Part shown: in pieces, positions 24,606 to 36,180 of the stretch
Numbering within the stretch: the stretch's first letter is position 1
How the letters are laid out: each line of letters begins with the position of its first letter
Assembly (NCBI GenBank): GCA_008973525.1
Contig: WACJ01000335.1
Span: forward strand, 186,001 to 250,000
Length of the DNA: 64,000 bases
Direction: 5' to 3'
Source of the DNA: Stenopsyche tienmushanensis
Taxonomy: Eukaryota > Arthropoda > Insecta > Trichoptera > Stenopsychidae
The notes under the pieces: model-generated
Seen by the model: only the letters and a program-made list of their open reading frames with translations
What the model was told of the DNA's origin: nothing
The model's database searches: none
Position numbers and translations under genes: made by a program

Positions 24606-25970
24606 ATGCCTCGAGATTGCCGAATCAGCAGGATGCCTTAGTTTTAGCGTATCAAAACCCTTTTCGAATCATTCCTGGAACGATCGATTGTGTTGTGGAA
24701 TTCCGATCAACTTGTTTTGATGCATCATAATGTCAAGGCAATTGACTTGATTCCGTGTATGGCGCATTTTGGTTAATAAATTTTCATGTCGGCTGAATGG
24801 CATCACTTGATTCAGCCTTATTCTCCAGCCGGTATCATAATATTTGATGTTTTGATGTGTTTTCTGTGGTATTATAGGAACTTCGATCATTGTAAACAAT
24901 TTCATCGCGTGTTGTTGTTATGTATGAGTTTTTGGAATATGAGTGACCGTCGGTGTGTTTTCCGGGAACGCTCAGTCGCGTTGGTTTTGTTCTGGCATGT
25001 TTGGAGCCAGTCATGATTTATTTTGGTCCATCGAATATTCGTGGGTCGAGGGTTGAAATTTGGTCGTTCGTGATGCAAATCGTTACGTTTCTGCAATTTT
25101 CCGCCAAGCAGAATGAGATGATCCGTTTATCAGTATTTTCATTACGTGGCCCAGCTACGTACTGGAAACGTCAACGGTCCGAACGCCTGTTCGCCAGTTG
25201 GCTGTCAGCAGCTGGTCGAGCTGGTAGTGTGAGCTCTTGGACGACGTCATCACCAACTCTGGGGCTATTGACACTGCACCAGCTGCATTTCTAACAGGTT
25301 AACGTCTGCAAATTCAACTATTATTTACGAAATCGACACCTGATCGGATTACTGCAACCAGATCGCCCTGACCCATTAATTGCATTTCGACAATTCCTTC
25401 CTGTGTTATTGTTGTCTTGTGTGCAAATGTTGTTGCTGCTGTGCGATATATTCGCATCGATCGATTCTTTGTTCCTCGATGAATTTTTTGTTCTTCAAAT
25501 CATCTTGCGTACATTTTCGACAAACAAAATGCCAAAAACTCGTTTAAAATAAACAATTATGGTCGTCCTTGTTTAGACGCTCCTTTCTTGGCAACCGAAT
25601 TGCATCCGCATAATATATTCGCGCACATGTGTTTACGAACGATTCATTTTATCTGATTTGTTATCAAACAACTGGGGTAGATTTGTGTTCGTGCCCAACT
25701 ATTATAATAACGAAGATATATTTGCCACTTTTTGCGTTTGTTTATATCAACACCAACATATTTACATCGAATAGATGAACAATTACAGTACTAGATTTTA
25801 AATTTGTATTCATAAATGCAAACAGGCGTGTGACCACACTTGCCAAATATCTCGCAAAAAATGTGTTAATAGCCGTCTATATATCGTTAGTGCTTTCGAT
25901 GTATGTCCAAATTGCATATCTTAATTATCTTGGATGTGTTCGTATTTAAAGACGCATAATGAAGAAAAAT
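24606..25970. other. Intergenic DNA, possible transposon debris
   Basis: The plus strand near 24718-24830 reads LMHHNVKAI then HHLIQPYSPAG, a faint echo of the second and third catalytic regions of mariner. Frames at 24953-25294 are unassigned. Confidence 0.3.
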
Positions 25971-26035
25971 TTAACCCTTTGATGAGTATGCACGCACATG
26001 TTGCGCACAGCGTTCTTGTGATAATAGATTGTTGA
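25971..26035 (+). repeat. TTAA-family left end
   Basis: TTAA followed by CCCTTTGATGAGTATGCACG and CACATGTTGCGCACAGCG. A clean left terminal repeat. No core of the family follows directly. Confidence 0.55.
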
Positions 26036-26430
26036 CAGACAATTTGCTTTTTGACACAAATACTTCTTTTCTAATAAATATGAGCGTTGATGACATTTGG
26101 GCGCAGTAAAATCGGACGCTTTTATCCGCCGAATTCCGAAGCCACAAGATCCAATTGTGGTCGCGTTTTAATAATAAACGCGTATATTTAGCATAATTAT
26201 TTTTGCAGTCACGATTTTATCGATTTCGACGTGGAATATCGCGTGGCGTGTTGAAAAAAAGCGCTCTGATTTCGCTATTTGATATGATTATGATGCAATT
26301 TATCTCGTTTTTATTGTTGCGGCTATCGGAATCTCATCTATTCGGCGATCGGACGATCCATATGACAGATTATCGGAACGATCCGTATAACAAGTGCCGA
26401 TGGAATTTCCGATTTGATTTAGTAAATGAA

Positions 26431-26616
26431 CCCTTTGAGTAGATGCTATATTTGTACGTCCTCCGTGTATCACTTATCTGTCAGGACCGTCGCGGCGTGT
26501 ATGAAGCGTGTACATAAATAAATAAACACCGTCGATTGCACACAATATTCGATCATTTCTTCGAGTAAACATAAACAATACAAACAATACAATATCATTA
26601 ACATATTAGTCGATAA
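26431..26616 (+). mobile_element. TTAA-family element, subtype B, copy 1
   Basis: Left end CCCTTTGAGTAGATG, core AGGACCGTCGCGGCGTGTAT and ACATAAATAAATAAACACCG, then GCACACAATATTCGATCATT. Subtype B differs from the main type by CGTCGCRGCGT and an AAATAAATAAAC run. Related copies lie near 33750 and 40785. Confidence 0.65.
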
Positions 26617-26664
26617 ATTTGGGTTAACGATCTATACATACGATATAAGATCGTTAACCCAAAT
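26617..26664. repeat. Perfect 17-bp-arm palindrome
   Basis: Arms ATTTGGGTTAACGATCT (26617-26633) and its exact complement (26648-26664) around a 14-base spacer. Only the left arm recurs, at about 33880, downstream of another subtype-B copy. Confidence 0.85.
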
Positions 26665-27289
26665 ACAAGATACTCTCTCCGTTTATATTGGTTCCGTTTG
26701 GGTTTTTGTTCAAGTTAAAATAACGGTTTTACCGGTTTTCGTTTTCGTTCCAGTTCAAAGCCCGGGTTGTTCTACAGTTGGAATCCATTGATTTGATGAT
26801 GATGTCTCACAATGAATGTACGAAAGTGCGTTCGATTCGAATCCTGTTATCCTTGTCGCGTCCGTGCTGTATATCTTTGTAATGGTCCTATTTAAATAAA
26901 GCTCGAAATTTGAAGAGCGTCGTTCATTCATATTCATGGCATTCAAGGCGATCTATCACACTTTATTTGGTTGTAAATTCGTCTCATGGTTATATAAGCG
27001 CTCGGCTGTTCAATCTATGCACGCATTTATTCGTCAAGAATGCCGTTTATATCTGCTGACGAATTAACTCGTCTTTGCAAATCGATAACCGGACAGATGT
27101 AGTTCGTTCGGGTCGAACGATCCTGAGATTACATGCGAGATGTGCACGCGATTTCTTCGCTTTCTCCCCATTTGCCCAAGTTCAATTGGACAAAAAACTT
27201 TCTTTTACTTCTTTGTCTTGATATTTGGTACGGAGCGCTTGTTTTTCCACCCATTGCATTTTTGAAGATCATGGGAATCATGCATCTAT

Positions 27290-27460
27290 TGCCTGATGAG
27301 TGTATTGTGTGCCTCAGATGTTATAAATTCGCGTCCACACAAACCCAATTTTTCTCGGGTCCGCGCAGCGTGAATAAAGATTGTATATCAATAAATGAAC
27401 CTTAACACTTTTGACATTGTTGGGTTATAAATGCGTTTCAAATATAATCACTTTTGATAC
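27290..27460 (+). mobile_element. TTAA-family element, copy 5
   Basis: A degraded left end (CCTGATGAGTGTATTG), the CACACAAACCCAATTTTTCTC block, CCGCGCAGCGTGAATAAAG, CAATAAATGAACCTTAACAC, then the ATCACTTTTGATACC tail. Confidence 0.65.
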
Positions 27461-28040
27461 CGCGTTGAGTTTTCAAGCCGCCAAAACAATATCTGAATCC
27501 CGTGCCAAAACAGAATTACATCGTCGATTATAAACATGCATTTTCTCTAGAAAATTCAATAAACTCTCAAGTGCATTCAAATTCAAGCGTTCTCTTTTCT
27601 CGATCAAATTCAGACACGAAATCGACACAGCAGGTGGAGTTTTTTGAATACGCTTTTTGCACCAGCTCTAGACAAAGCTATTGCCAAATTCGAATATAGG
27701 ATTCGGTCTTGGAACATTAAAAATATGCTTTGTACTAGAAAGTTAGACCTCCAACGGCTTATGCTGCATCATGACTCGTTATGCAATGAACAATTTTATT
27801 ACATAAATATAACGCCACATAATTTTTTGTGATATAATTTCATATATTACCAACGCCTAACGCATGATAAGTATTGTATTTCATCCCGGAAGTCCCTTTT
27901 ACACGATAAAAAATTATAGTAAATTGAATCTGACCAAAGACCTGGAAGATGCTCTTAGATATTTTGCATTGCATAATGGAATTGTTTTCGATTTGGGTGT
28001 AAATGTATCTAAATTTGAGTTCAGCTGGTGTTCCACGACT
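27461..28040. other. Intergenic DNA, nothing recognised
   Basis: Short open frames without motifs. Confidence 0.3.
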
Positions 28041-28044
28041 GGTG

Positions 28045-28880
28045 CTGCTGAGCTCAGCCTCCACACTCGTTGGAGGTTTAGGCCCGATCCACACCATGGT
28101 GCCTGTAACGGTTCGATCTCGCTCCGGTCTCGGTCCGATCAAATATTCTTACACAAGAAACAATCAGAGTATTCACACTATCGGATCGTTCCAATCCCGT
28201 TTTTTGTATGAGAATATTTGACCGGACCAAGACCGAGAGCGAGATCGAACCGTTAACGGCACCATAGTGTGGATCGGGCCTTATTGTCATCAGATATTTA
28301 AATGATAGTTCGAGTTGATGACCGCGTGAGCCCCCATTTTCGTATAACACTATCAATGTGACTGATAAAATTATTTTCTGCTGAGATACGTACTAAAACT
28401 CGTAAAATTCCCGCTTTCCCGACAAATTATTTATTTCCGTCGCTGCAGATAAATACTTATATATTATAATACTTTGATGTGATTCGTAATTATATTACGG
28501 AGGAATACAAAAATTCTGAACCCCGTATCTATTATATTTCATATCGATATTTCCATTATTAGAGTCGAGGTGTAGTAAATACATCACCGGTAGGGAGAAG
28601 TTAATATAACTATTTCATATGTACTGTATATATGTATACATAGATTAGACAATTACTACTTCTAGGCATCGCCTAAGCTAGCCAATTAGTAGTTATGCCA
28701 CTGTTTACAAGCGTCCAGATTTCGGCATGAATGTCTCGATTTAGTAGCCTTCATCGTGCTGGTGATGTGTACGATTTCTGTTAGATAAAAATTTCAATTC
28801 CGATTTTTTCGGGATTGCGTTTACTATTCCATGGATTCATGAGCACCTGAAACTGTCCGGAATCCCGGGATTGGATTCCC
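28045..28880 (+). repeat. CCCGGGAT-ended dispersed repeat, copy 4, interrupted
   Basis: Begins with the CTCCACACTCGTTGGAGG block, is split by the insertion at 28081-28280, then continues GTCATCAGATATTTAAATG through CTAGGCATCGCC to CGGAATCCCGGGATTGGATT near 28878. Confidence 0.75.
28081..28280. mobile_element. Harbinger-like MITE, 200 bp, with TTA target duplication
   Basis: Exactly 200 bp bounded by TTA at 28078-28080 and 28281-28283. The two ends are long inverted repeats of about 75 bp that start GGCCCGATCCACAC and include GGTTCGATCTCGCTC. A 3-bp TWA duplication with GGCC/GGGC-type ends is the signature of PIF/Harbinger. The host repeat is uninterrupted in its other copies, which proves the insertion. 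No coding capacity. Confidence 0.88.
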
Positions 28881-30530
28881 TACTCTCTCCGTCTCTGTTT
28901 CTCTCCAAAATCAACGTGCAAGAATGCTCTTTCTGAATTACTGGTATTCGAATACAATCCTGTTTTTTACCTCTTTAAGGGGTTAAAGTGTAATCTCATC
29001 TCAATTATCATTAAATAAACCATATCAACAATTTAGATTATGGCTTAATCTTATGCTTGTCCATTTGTGGTGATCTTCGCTGTCAATAAAACGCCCCTCA
29101 AAGGAGTTGCCTTCGCTGTTTATGAGAGCAGACAGCCTTTGCACCACTAATTAAAGCTGTCGTCTGCGCTGGACAGACTTTGTATTTGCTCGTTCATATC
29201 TCTTCTATTTTATGGCATATCGCTTATTGAGATCTAGACCGACGACCTTTGCTGAATTTATCTGAAGCGTTTAATTCGAATGTTATGACGAGTGTGTGCT
29301 TCAGAGAATTAACAGAATGACTAATGCCACGTCAGATATCTAGTGGCATAATCTGGAAATTCAACCAGTTTGATCCTCAGTCACTGATGAACGTCTATTT
29401 TTTTCCATGCACGTCATTTTTTTTCGTTGCTATGCTTGACTATATCATTAAGAGCAACTTTTTATTGTTTTCATGTATGTTTTTCTGTAATTTATATCGA
29501 TTGTTGATATGTATTAGTCGGTGGCATTTCATTGTATGCTAAGAATGACTTGTCATGCAAGCAATTTTCTTGTCGATTAAGGATGCACTTGTCATCGTGG
29601 CTCATTTTAATGTTCTCTGTACAGAAGATCGAGGATTGATCTAATGAGAGTTTGCATAACATTACTTATACGAGACGTTGGTTAAAGGTCAACATTACGC
29701 CTATTGACTCAGATGTCAATCTGTTCATGTTGGTCGGTTTATTGTCCTCTATAATGTAAAATATTTTTTCATCGCTTCATATGAAGCTAATTTGTGTTAC
29801 AGTCAGTGCTTATACTATGTAAATAAAAAAGCGGATATTATTAACAATTTTCGAAACCTGAATAATCATACATACCGGCATTAAATTTTAATCTACAAAG
29901 CTGCTTTTTTGTCTATAAGTAGTTTACGTTAATTATTGTTACATAAACGTCGTTTATTTTCGATACAAGGTGGTTAGGGGTTCGGTAGACGTGGCTAAAG
30001 TTGTAGCTCGATAATTTGATTGAAGTATTGCAACAAGTTTATATATTGCTGGAAAGGGCGTGGTAAGCTAGATAATTAAATCGGAAAGAGTTCTAAAATA
30101 TAGAAGATGCCAGACAGATATCCTAGCTGCGAGACTTTACAATGACGAACCACCCCCCGTACAGAAAGTGAACATCTGCTTGGGATTTTGCAGCATTCGA
30201 TAAATAAGGATGCTTCTCATACACCTATTCTGTTCATCAGATCAGCTATTTTATTTAGGTCAAACAACTTGTTTTTGTAGCAGCACTTTATACAGATTAT
30301 GATAAAACCTCAATTGATAATTTAAATAATTTAGACAGTTAGTTCTCCTTCAATAATGCCCTCAGCATTGGAACATTTTTTTTTTCAAATTCAGTTATTA
30401 TTTACAGGTCTAGGACTTATTGCACCGATTTTTCGTGTATTAAATGCGCCAAATTTAATTTTAAACGATTTCACCTCGTTCATAAACACGTTCATAATGC
30501 TCTCATTTTATAAGTTAATTATACGTGTGC
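28881..30530. other. Intergenic DNA, mostly unassigned
   Basis: 28890-28960 resembles 33920-33990 (CTCTCCGTCTCTGT; AGAATGCTCTTTCTGAATTA), a minor repeat. Nothing else is supported. Confidence 0.3.
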
Positions 30531-30534
30531 GTAA

Positions 30535-31110
30535 CGCTTTAGAATCGTTGCCCAATTTGGGAACTCTTTCCGCTTGGAAATGAGTACATAATCGGTTTTC
30601 ACTTGCAGTTTGGCAAAGACGCTGCGCTCATTTCCCTTTTCTTTAACTCGGCTTTGATTTGTTTGAACAGCGTCGATCAAAGTCGGTCTATTGGAATTGC
30701 TATGGTGTTTGGCAACGCTCTCTTGAAGGTCGCCATCATTTTTTCCTCGTCTTACTCCGCTGATTGCATTCGAAATGCTTTTTATTTCTGGCGTAATTGT
30801 CGAACGCGAAAGAGGCGAGTGATGCGCACACTACTGACACGCTTCTCGATCCTCGTTCTTCGGAGTACTGGAAAACCTCAAAGGCGTATCGTCGGTGGTT
30901 TGGAATCGGTCGGTTTGCGGTATGAGTTGTGATTCGTTTTGAATTTCTATAGCTTTGGTTTCTTCGCCGTCTTCAACGATGGATGTTCTAATATCACTCG
31001 GATGGCTGAAGGGCGTTTGGTGTCTTTCACGTGCGGGTGTGAAAAATGTTGGTAGCGAGCCAACAATACATGCTCTTGGCGCATTGAGAGTTCTACACCG
31101 GCTTTAATTA
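30535..31110 (-). pseudogene. Unrecognised decayed coding sequence
   Basis: From about 31108 down to 30535 one minus frame stays open for roughly 190 codons with a single in-frame TAG near 30830. It is not GC-driven. The composition is protein-like: Pro/Thr-rich (PTFFTPARERHQTPFSHPSD), then acidic and Gln-rich, then Lys/Arg-rich. I recognise no domain. It could be the gag or linker part of a retroelement, or a host gene relic. It begins after a TAA and has no obvious start codon. Confidence 0.35.
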
Positions 31111-31304
31111 AAATTAACACTCTTCCATCGTCGCTCATGATTTAATTGAAATTTATTATTTTGCTTCGTCAGATATTCATTAATCAAATCAAGTATTGCA
31201 ACAACATCCATTCTTCTTCTTAATGTGTCATATCCGTTATCGGATCTCTTCCAGAGAAATAATTGCTCATATAATAGATTCCTCTTAGACTTAATCATAG
31301 ATGC

Positions 31305-31411
31305 TATATTCGTATATCCACACAAATCCATTTTTCTCTCAGAACCGTGCACCATGAGTCAAATTTGTATATCAATAAATGAACCTTAACACTGTTGATA
31401 TTGTTAGGCCT
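31305..31411 (+). mobile_element. TTAA-family element, copy 6, left part
   Basis: CACACAAATCCATTTTTCTC, then CGTGCACCATGAGTCAAATT (a mutated core), CAATAAATGAACCTTAACAC, GTTAGGCCT. It is interrupted at 31411 by the CCCGGGAT repeat and resumes at about 31883. Confidence 0.65.
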
Positions 31412-31882
31412 AGAGAATCCAATCCCGGACAGTTTTAGGTGTTCATGACTGCCAGGATTAGTTAAGGTAATCCCCAAAAATTCTGGATTGAAATTTTTAT
31501 CTAACAAAAATCGTACACATCACCAGCACGATGAAGGCTACTAAATCGAGACATTCATGCCGAAATCTGGACGCTTGTAAACAGTGGCGTAACTACTAAT
31601 TGGCGAGCTTAGGCGACGCCTAGGGGCAGTAACTGTCTAATCTATGTATATATATACCTCTCCCTATCGGTGATGTATTTACTACACCTCTACTCTAATA
31701 ATGGGAATATCGATATGAAATATAATAGATACGGGCTTCAGAATTTTTGTATTCCTCCGTAATATAATTACGAATCACATCAAACTATTATAGTATATGA
31801 GTATTCATCTGCAGCGACGGAAATAAATAATTTGTCGGGAAATCGGGAATTTTGCGAGTTTTAGTCGGGATCGCAGGACTGA
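31412..31882 (-). repeat. CCCGGGAT-ended dispersed repeat, copy 5, inserted in a TTAA element
   Basis: From GAATCCAATCCCGGACAG through CAGTGGCGTAACTACTAATT and GGCGACGCCTAGGGGC to TTTTGCGAGTTTTAGTCGGG. It lies between the left and right parts of one TTAA-family element. Confidence 0.75.
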
Positions 31883-31972
31883 TCACCCGTCTCCGTTTCC
31901 GATTCACTAATCTCCGCATTCAATGTGCGAGATCCGTGTGCACATATGCGCTATTACTCATCAGCGGGTTAA
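31883..31972 (+). mobile_element. TTAA-family element, copy 6, right part
   Basis: TTCCGATTCACTAATCTCCG, CACATATGCGC, then the right terminal repeat ATTACTCATCAGCGGG ending at 31968, followed by an intact TTAA (31969-31972). Confidence 0.7.
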
Positions 31973-33690
31973 TAAGAGCTCAGGATTTAATCCAATGAAA
32001 TATTTTTTAACATATCTGATAGTCTGACAAGTTTTATGCCGTGAGTCATGGGGGTTTCGTCATACTACGAAGGGTTGATATTTATACCCCCACCGAATGA
32101 ATCAGTCCGAGACGTCCCTCGTTTCGATGCCGATGCGGACGTTCAATAATTCTGCTGGTTTTTTTATCCAATGGGGACATTCTGTATTAATTTTTTATGC
32201 AAATGGAAGGTGTTTGCTGTATATATATTGCCGATGAAACTAATCGAACGACTAATCTACAACGGAGGCAAAAAATTCGACCATGACTCTAATAGGATCA
32301 ATCCGCTATTTTTGCTATTTGTAGTGCGTATTTCTATGCTTGGAGTTGATTTGTTTTCTTTTCGAATAGCCGTTTTTACGTTCCTCATATCGATCAAATG
32401 TTGTTTATACAAGGTGTCTAATTTTAAAGGAAGATCCGAACCATGTGTTGGCTGCGTACAGTTCGAACGACGCTGATTTAGATCATTCGTGGACTTTATT
32501 CTTGTATTTTAGGTGCATTTGGCCTAAATTTAAGACGTTTACGATCGCGATATCGGAGACAATGTACTGTTAAATCCGTCGTTTGCCGAAAACACTATTG
32601 AACGACCATAGTAATCGTAGGAAATCCCTGTATGTATTTGAACATTGTCGATTTATTTTCATTGTATCGTGGCGATATAATCTTTGATCGGTCGGGTCAT
32701 AGTTTTTTCTCGTTTTATTTTTTGCTAATAATATTCCATTATCAGCTACATTATAATATTGGATGATAAGCTTATCTAGTCGATACTTTTTCTCATTGTT
32801 TGCTACCGTTCATTTTGTCGTCTTTCTCGATGTTGGATTGAAAACAATAACGCCATGAACATTATGAAAATATCATTTTTTCCTTGTGAATGTTGAACGA
32901 TTTGCAATAGTTGTCAATGAGGTCTTTGATCGTCGCATTAGTAGGTCAAAAACATTTCTACAATCCAATTAGATGATGACAGTGTGTGACAAATTTAGGA
33001 CCTTCTACTACAACTACTCTCAAACGCCTATCGTTCAAGTTTCATATAAAATTTGGCGTAAGAGTTTCATATCACTATGGATTTAGAAGCTGAACTAAAG
33101 TATTTTTTAAGATCCTAATAGCAATGTGTATTTTGAATGAAAATTGTGTGATAACCGCGTGAATCAAGACATAATTCATACAAGCTTGGGTGTAAATTTA
33201 TCACGCTGTTTTCTGCTTTTGTGTGACCAAAGATAATAACGAATCATTGTTAATCTTCTTAATGAATTTCATATTGTTATAAAATCTATTTGAACTAATA
33301 AACACAGCGATAAGATCGTTGCTCTATGAACATTTTTGTTACAATATTTGAACAGCAAATTTTAAAACATTGGCTCTAATATCGTCAGCTTCGTCAGCAG
33401 CGGCTCACAATAGCCAAGTTCAAGATTAGGGTCAAACTCCTAAGCTTAAGGTCTCTCATTTTTTCCGGCTTTTATTGATGTTCCGCTGTCGTAAAACGCG
33501 TCAGATAAACGAATAAAAGTCATCGATCATTTCGACAATCATACATAAAGAGTCATCCAAATGTTTGATGTGTCTCGCTGGAAATAGACATCAGACACAT
33601 CAATATGATTCAAATGTGACCATAAAAATACACTCATTATTAATCGGTATCGCTAAGCATTCATATTTAACAGCATTTCCAACAATGCAT
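31973..33690. other. Intergenic DNA, one unassigned open stretch
   Basis: On the minus strand 32476 down to 32250 stays open for about 75 codons with a Lys/Thr/Ser-rich reading. I cannot assign it. The rest is AT-rich without features. Confidence 0.3.
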
Positions 33691-33691
33691 A

Positions 33692-33895
33692 TTAACCATT
33701 TGAATAGTGAACTAATTTAAAATCATGAAAATCTTCAAAAGGACCATCGCAGCGCGTAAGAAGCTTGTACATAAATAAACACTGTCGATAGCACACAATC
33801 TTCCGTCATTTATTTGCGTAAACATAAACAATACATTTGAAATCGATTCAGCACATTAGTCGCATTATTAGTCGATAAATTTGGGTTAACGATCT
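33692..33895 (+). mobile_element. TTAA-family element, subtype B, copy 2
   Basis: TTAA then CCATTTGAATAGTGAAC, core GGACCATCGCAGCGCGTAAG and ACATAAATAAACACTGTCG, then TCGATAAATTTGGGTTAACG shared with 26610. Confidence 0.65.
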
Positions 33896-33901
33896 ATACA
33901 A

Positions 33902-34176
33902 TCATACGATGCACGCAAGATACACTCTTTGTCTCTGTCTGTCTTCGAGCTCAACGTGTAAGAATACTTTTTCTGAATCACTGGAATTCGCTCGCAAATA
34001 TGCGACCGTACTACCGTACAGGATAAATGGTATTTTTTTTTTGTGTAGACATCTTTCCTGAATAACACAAGGCTTTTCATCGCCCCAAATACGACAATTT
34101 TGCTTATTGATGAATCCATCCATTGTGAAATGAGCTTCATTACTAAACAAAATATCGCTTGAATGATCTTGTTCGT
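33902..34176 (-). pseudogene. DDE transposase fragment (Tc1/mariner superfamily)
   Basis: The minus strand reads ILFSNEAHFTMDGFINKQNC, RIWGDEKPCVIQE and LHKKK. This is the first catalytic region of insect Tc1/mariner-type transposases (F.DEAHF...G.VNKQN.RIW....P), with the usual Asp of the SDEAHF motif replaced by Asn. Loss of that residue would abolish activity. The left boundary coincides with a hAT-like MITE at 34177. Confidence 0.72.
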
Positions 34177-34520
34177 TAGAGCCGTAACAAGGGGGTGGCA
34201 AAGCAAGCGCCCACCAAGGGCGTAACTGGATTTTGGGCGCAAAACGCAGAATACCGACCCGGTCGATAGTTGCACATAGTTTTTATTTTACTCGACCATT
34301 CTACTTTACATGAACCAACACTGATTGACGTTTTTTTTAATATAGACTAAATTTTATAATCCCTCTTTTCTTTGTTATCGCTTAAATATTGAGTTGACCC
34401 AGCCGGCATAGGCCCGCAGTAAAATAATCGTTCTGTAGATATTTTCAGGTACGGCGTCTATTCGTCATGTCAGCGGTTCGAAAAGCGGACCGGTTGGACA
34501 CGCCGACCTTGTGGCCAGTA
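34177..34520 (+). mobile_element. hAT-like MITE, right-truncated copy
   Basis: Starts TAGAGCCGTAACAAGGGGG (first base C to T), followed by GGCGCAAAACGCAGAATACC, TTTTATTTTACTCGACCATT, and the hairpin relic GGTTCGAAAAGCGGACCG near 34480. It ends in CTTGTGGCCAG and lacks the last part. It abuts the transposase fragment, so it probably inserted into it. Confidence 0.72.
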
Positions 34521-35445
34521 GAAGTCGAGAATGGCGAACGAAATGGAAAGTCCCGAACAGCTCGGGTTAGCGGAGGGTCCCCATGTTATCCCCATCATTT
34601 GAAAACACAAAACGTGTAACCATTATACAGTTCTGACATCTGGGCGTCGCATTTGGATGATTCTTTAGTATCGTTTATCGTTCAGACGTGCGTCCTCCGA
34701 TCGGTCTTCCGTATACGATATAAATGCAAATCGACCCACGAAGAAGCAACCTCAAATGCATTGGCATTCCGAGTGTCTGCGGAGGCGCCATTTCCGTCGA
34801 GTTATGGTAACCAGTTCTGCATAAGGTCTGCTTAGATTTTTTTTAGAAAATCGCTTATATTTAGAACATGTGCGATGCGTTGGTGAACGTGACCATGCAC
34901 TTGATAAGTTGCACGTGCCATGTAAGCTACTTCTTGCCGGGCAACGTGGTTGCATCACTACTCGAAATTCTGCTCGTTCTGGTCTTTTTTGCACGTCGCC
35001 GGCTGTCTTTTGCGCTCCTGGTCCTGGGCCAGTTGTGATTGACCGCCAGCACAAGAGACGCCCTTGCGAAATAAAAATAAACGTCTGGGTCACTCCTCAA
35101 CGACGCCGTCTTTTCTATTTAACTGAAAATCTGATGACTAAGTGTAAACGTCCGTAATTTTGGTAATGGTGCCAAGTCGAGATCCTTATCGGTATTATAT
35201 CCACATATTCACAATCTGTATTGAGAATCTTTGCATGGGCGAAGAATTTGACGAAAACACTCGTTTGCTATCTCATTGCATGTAAATACGCTTGGACTTT
35301 TGGTCAAGCGTCTGTAACTGAAAAGGTTATTTGTTTTTTATAGAAGGTCAACGTTTCATCTTATCTATTCTCTAATTCCAAAGGTTAATAATGCGATACT
35401 TCATTTCATTAATTTTGTAAACAAGGTAAAATATCTCCTTTAAAA
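34521..35445. other. Intergenic DNA, nothing recognised
   Basis: Open frames of about 95-113 codons on both strands at 34752-35157 reflect CpG content. No domains seen. Confidence 0.35.
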
Positions 35446-35449
35446 ATAG

Positions 35450-35760
35450 TGTTAACAATGAACCTTAACACTGTTGATATAGTTGACCGAACCATCAGCA
35501 ACTGACGACCGGATAATTGATGTGATGACTCTCTATTTTGTACTCCATGGAAAAAAATTGTCCAAATATTTTATTCTCTTATTGAAATACAAGCGATTCT
35601 TCGTGTTCGTGAAACTTGGTCGGAAATTTAATTGAAACGTGACAAAATAATAAAAGAGATCGTAAATATGTTTGTAATAATGATTTGAATAAATAATAAT
35701 ATTGTATTGCAAATAGAAGCATTGCATTGGAAATGAAGCGCTATTTGAGAATATTTAGAT
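35450..35760 (+). mobile_element. TTAA-family element, copy 7 (internal part)
   Basis: Only the end of the core is left (AATGAACCTTAACACTGTTG), followed by GATGTGATGACTCTCTATTT (as at 16020) and the long internal region matching 11870-11960. Confidence 0.6.
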
Positions 35761-35860
35761 GTGTAGGGGTATCTTTACATAGGATGAGACGCAAGACAGC
35801 CGCTAAAAATAAAACTTCGTCTACTTATTGCTAAGGATTGCGCGAGTAACATAGGCACAG

Positions 35861-36049
35861 TCTAATATATAAAAATCGATGTTTGTTTGTTCGTATTTAA
35901 TGCGCTGCCATACCGTTCATCCGATTGCAATAAAACTTTGTCAGCTTATTGTTTACACTTGCTGGAATAACATAGGCATAAGATATTATTTATGTACGCG
36001 GTTTGTTAAGCGACACGTGACATTGCAACGCATGCCGGGTAATCACTAA
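35861..36049 (+). mobile_element. Helitron-like non-autonomous element
   Basis: Starts TCTAATATATAAAAATCGAT and GTTTGTTTGTTCGT, then CCGTTCATCCGATTGCAAT. It ends GCAACGCATGCCGGGTAATC and ACTAA. A 5' TC, a 3' CTRR (CTAA at 36046-36049) and a GC-rich end with CATGCCGGG are typical of insect Helitron ends. A related end fragment lies inside a Lipin intron at about 50258. Confidence 0.6.
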
Positions 36050-36089
36050 TTGTATATAAAATTGTTATAATATAACAGAGTTCTTTCGC

Positions 36090-36180
36090 GATGCGAATAT
36101 TAGGACGCCGTCGTCGATATATCGTCATTTTAGCACATTGTGCATGTGTTATCAACGACGATATATTGTTGAACGACCTA
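36090..36180. repeat. Short hairpin repeat with ATATATCG arms
   Basis: Arms GTCGTCGATATATCGTC and AACGACGATATATTGTTG around a spacer with CACATTGTGCATGTG. Same plan as the hairpins at 5818 and 43045. Confidence 0.55.
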
